Source of the DNA: Jackrogersella multiformis
Lineage: Eukaryota; Ascomycota; Sordariomycetes; Xylariales; Hypoxylaceae
Assembly (NCBI GenBank): GCA_902806575.1
Contig: CADCXD010000004.1
Location: 3,658,001-3,722,000, forward strand
Reading direction: 5' to 3'
Length of the DNA stretch: 64,000 nt
The notes beneath the pieces were generated by a model. That model did not search any database, was not told the DNA's origin, and saw nothing but the letters and a program-made list of their open reading frames with translations. Of this stretch, positions 60,931-64,000 are shown one piece after another; the first letter of the stretch is position 1; every line of letters begins with the position of its first letter. Position numbers and translations under genes: made by a program.

Positions 60931-62534
60931 TTTCTTGGCTAGGGATGGGGAATGAGACTTACAGGGGAGGGATTCAAACTCGTATTTGCCAGTGTGCTCT
61001 CTACACTTTGTATCAACGTAGCTGAGTTCTAAGTTATACCAAACAATTAAATCAAGAAACAGGGCTGCCCCTCTGGATTTAGCTATTCTCATCTAGGATC
61101 CTCATACTCTTGATGTTAATATATGTAATAATACAACAATACCTGGTGCGCGGACATATCGCATGCAGGCGAATAGCACATGCAGGCAAACTTACCTACA
61201 TTTTGCGCATTTGTTTTGCGCAGGCCGCGATTTCATGTATGATAGTCGTCAGCACTAACATCCAACCAATGGTGTGTAAAATTCGAGAGATAAGGTAAAA
61301 TCTACAGATCGCTTACTCTACATACGTATATGCATGGTGGGCGCTAACCAGGCAGCTGATAGATCAGAATTCGCTAATAGGCAATGTCGGCATATTCTTT
61401 ATGTATAAGATCTTACCCGAAATAAGGTCCTGGGATTTCTATCAAAATTCAAATAGATTAAGCGGTTTTGAGATAGGGAACATAATTGCCTTTGGCGCAA
61501 CTTTTCTAGTCCGCGAAACATTCATAGGAGTGAACAGGCGCCACCAATCCCTATTGCGTCAGCAGCAACCCCGAATTCAGACCGGGGTGTCCTCCCTACT
61601 CCTAGGAGGTAGCTAAGTGTGAATCTATGTTGACCTGCAAGCAACCTGTTTATATACACCCCTGATCTCCACCCGTGCCTATGACTATTCGCCCGACTTA
61701 TACTATGCAGCGTTTCTAACAGGCGAAGTGTAAAAATATGGCCTTTCCAATTTACGTAGGGGTGTCTTCTTGTAGGTTGTCTAAGGAGCCACGCGTCATA
61801 GCTAAAAGCCAATGTTTCTAGGAGCCTGCCTAGGAGGATGTCGCATCAGTGTTATGCGTGATTACCTACTGCGTGCTTGAGACCCAGAAACAAATTTCTT
61901 TCATTGGGCATTATTATATACCGGTTTATTGCTTCTTTTGCTATTAAGGTAGTGAGTGAGCCTGGCCTTCCTTTCTACATTCATATAATCCAAGCATGAG
62001 GGGGGAACTAGAAAAAAAAAGTATTTTAACCCCTTTATTTTTATGCTACCTCCCAGCTTGCGTAATGTATCTCTTACGCAACGGATTTTCCATCGTTAAG
62101 ATCGTCTTGGCTAGTTTCTTGCCTAAATATTAAAACTTCAGTAACTTAAGAATAACTTAGATTCTAGTTTATTGGCGAGTTTAGGTTCGATACATATTAA
62201 CTGCGTTAATATCTCGTTGACAGCTCGCTTTACACGAGCCCAGCCCAAATTAAGCGAGAGTCGCTCACTTATGAGTCACGACGCCCGGAAAGGACTTGGC
62301 ATTCATCTTACTGTACAATAGCATACCTACCTAGGGTACATACCACGGCCCAGGCCTCGTGTAATGATCTAACCTAACCCAACTAAAATCAAGCATAGTC
62401 GTGGAATTTGAAGAAATATACATAACTAATACGACCAGATAGATATAGCTAGAAACTTATAGCTTTTAAACAACAATATATTTATTGATTAATAGAACCC
62501 TCCTGTTGTGATGATTATTCACGCAATAAAAATG
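60931..62534. other. Intergenic region right of the NLR relic
   Basis: Upstream region of the relic, without a recognisable gene. A minus-strand open frame at 61522-61812 has no known domain. Confidence 0.45.
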
Positions 62535-63595
62535 TCATGCATAAAATTTCCGAGGCCAGATATTCATCGCCGTTTTCAGCCCCTCTTCGACCGGCAATCC
62601 AGCGTGAGTGGTGCGATTATCCCCCGTGCCGTTGGCAAAAAGATTAACCCACTATGAAATTCACGGTTAGTAATGACTTTAATTATAGTTCAAGCGGTTT
62701 CGAGAGTGCCTTGATAGCAGGAGCAGGAGCAGGAGCAATAGCCCCTGAATGAACTCGACCGCGAGCCCTAACTCCCAAAGCAAGAGAAGAGGGAGGAAAC
62801 AAGGGCGCCACCTACGAACAGCGCGTTGCCAGCCACAGGCCTGAACGCCAAACCTCCTTCCTCATGACGTCTCCAGAGCCGAGGCGCTTCCCCGTCCTCC
62901 TTCAGGGGTACCGTAGTATTCACGAAAGGGAACCAAGTCTCGCCGCCCGTGCACTCGTCCTGCAGGATGGCGAAGAAGCTAGCAATGCGGTTCCAGCTCT
63001 GCCCGTGTCCCAGCATGCCTTTCCGCACGGGTTGGGGCCGCTCGTACCAGTCGCGGTGTCGGTTGAAGCGCTGGCCGGCCGTGTAGCGCACCAGCTGCGG
63101 CGGGCCGATGTCGTCGCGCGACGGGTCGAGCATGGTGCCGAGGAAGCCTTCGGCCCGCGCTAGCACGCATTGCACGGCTGGGTTCCCGCGCGGCAGGCCG
63201 GCCGACGAGGACGTGCGGTCCGATGTGCCCTGGTTGCGGCCGCGCTTGTAGACTTTGGATGGGGCGAACTCGGGCTCGCCGGCTCCGAGCAGGGCTTTGG
63301 TCTCGGCGGGCGAGAGGAACGAGTCGATGTAGATCAGGAGGGGGTCGAGCGAGACGATCTCGGTCTTGTAGGTGTGAGGAAGACAGCTAAAGGAGGAGGA
63401 AGGTGAAGGGGTTGCTGAGGATGGGTGTTCAACATCTCGGTCGAAGAGATCCAAGATGGATGGCGGGAGCGAGATGAGGTGCGGAGATACCGCTGTGAGA
63501 TATGGGGATGCGAACCAGTACAAGACCGGTGCCAAGACGGCGATTAAAGCGATACTAAGGGTTGCAATACCCGACGACCGAGTTAGTAGACCCAT
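62535..63595 (-). CDS. Prolyl 4-hydroxylase-type 2OG-Fe(II) oxygenase
   Basis: A predicted 298-aa oxygenase of the prolyl-4-hydroxylase alpha family, using 2-oxoglutarate, O2 and Fe(II). Exon 1 is 63595-62816 and exon 2 is 62651-62535; the 164-nt intron joins GNALF to WVNLF. The iron ligands are His180 and Asp182 (RHRDWY) and His276 (TTHAG); Lys286 in GLKTAMNIWP binds 2-oxoglutarate. An N-terminal hydrophobic segment (residues 9-28) makes it a probable ER signal-anchor protein, with a Ser/Pro-rich stem to about residue 70. Without splicing the frame would lack the distal His and Lys, so the intron is needed. The protein target is unknown. Confidence 0.92.
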
Positions 63596-64000
63596 AATTT
63601 CCTAGGATCAAGACTACTTATTTACAAAGTAGTCGGCGCTGCAGTAATGTCATTCATTAATGCCAGCTCAACTAAAAATTACAGTTAAGTGTAAACCAGA
63701 GAATTTAAGAATATCGTAGTTTTTCTAATCAGTTTTCAATCATATAGATACCCTCGACCCGTTCGGAGTGCCTACCTCCGAATGAATCCTCTAAATTACG
63801 TAGGTATCGACGCCGGTGACATGAGTGGTGGCATGAGTGGTGACACCGCATGCAGGCTGAAAAGCTCTAGACTTTCTGGAATGGTGTGCAACTCATTGGG
63901 GAAAACTAAGTACAAAATTGGTTACTCGATGCAACATATTAATCCATGCCCTTGCCCCGACGGGACATATGTGAACGTGAACCTACCTAGGTACCTACCT
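63596..64000. other. Intergenic region at the window end
   Basis: Promoter of the oxygenase gene. It has a TACCTAGGTA copy near 63984 at the very end and no coding sequence. Confidence 0.55.

Noticed and set aside
61522..61812. 96-codon minus-strand frame near the NLR relic
   Set aside because: No domain, no splice context and no link to the NLR motifs; treated as non-coding.

Overview
This window is nuclear DNA of a filamentous ascomycete, most likely a Sordariomycete; the order is not certain. Genes carry short introns of about 45-150 nt with GT...AG ends, many predicted proteins are fungus-specific secreted families (DUF8021, DUF1996, DUF7907, GH43), and HET and STAND/NLR-type genes are present. 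Two long AT-rich blocks bear the signature of repeat-induced point mutation (RIP). I resolved introns by eye from splice signals, reading frame and family motifs; nothing was run.

Layout. 1-5.3 kb: no gene recognised. 5.3-9.0 kb: a Cdc25-type Ras exchange factor. 9.0-13.7 kb: no convincing gene, many copies of a short palindrome. 13.7-15.4 kb: an UNC93-like MFS transporter. 16.7-29.2 kb: a secretome-rich stretch with a DUF8021 protein, an NmrA-like NAD(P)-binding protein, a cysteine-rich secreted protein, a GH43 arabinanase-type enzyme, a DUF1996 protein and a DUF7907-like protein. 29.7-32.2 kb: a HET-domain protein. 32.9-34.2 kb: an acidic, probably nuclear, protein of unknown function. 36.0-37.5 kb: a seven-TM fungal rhodopsin-like protein. 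37.9-41.7 kb: two conserved housekeeping genes, an ARMH3/DUF1741 protein and mitochondrial iron-sulfur assembly factor ISA1, divergently transcribed. 42.6-43.6 kb: one small two-exon gene and one doubtful one.

44.2-61.1 kb: the relic of a minus-strand STAND/NLR gene (alpha/beta-hydrolase, then a truncated NACHT, then ankyrin repeats), followed without a clear break by a zinc-finger-like coding region. Two Ty3/gypsy LTR retrotransposons of one family, both in minus orientation and both heavily RIP-mutated, sit inside it. Element B (54185-60345) splits the hydrolase domain and has a perfect 5-bp target duplication. Element A (46071-52938) splits an ankyrin repeat, and its 5-bp duplications differ only by RIP-type transitions. 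The host reading frame is kept exactly across both insertion points. 62.5-63.6 kb: a membrane-anchored prolyl-4-hydroxylase-type oxygenase.

How the genes relate. There is no biosynthetic cluster. The window combines dispersed core genes (Ras signalling, Fe-S assembly, ARMH3), a run of secreted enzymes and probable effectors, and fast-evolving non-self-recognition genes (HET, NLR), the last partly destroyed by transposons. A palindromic motif, TACCTAGGTA, recurs at least 25 times in intergenic DNA and in three introns, and I saw none in predicted exons.
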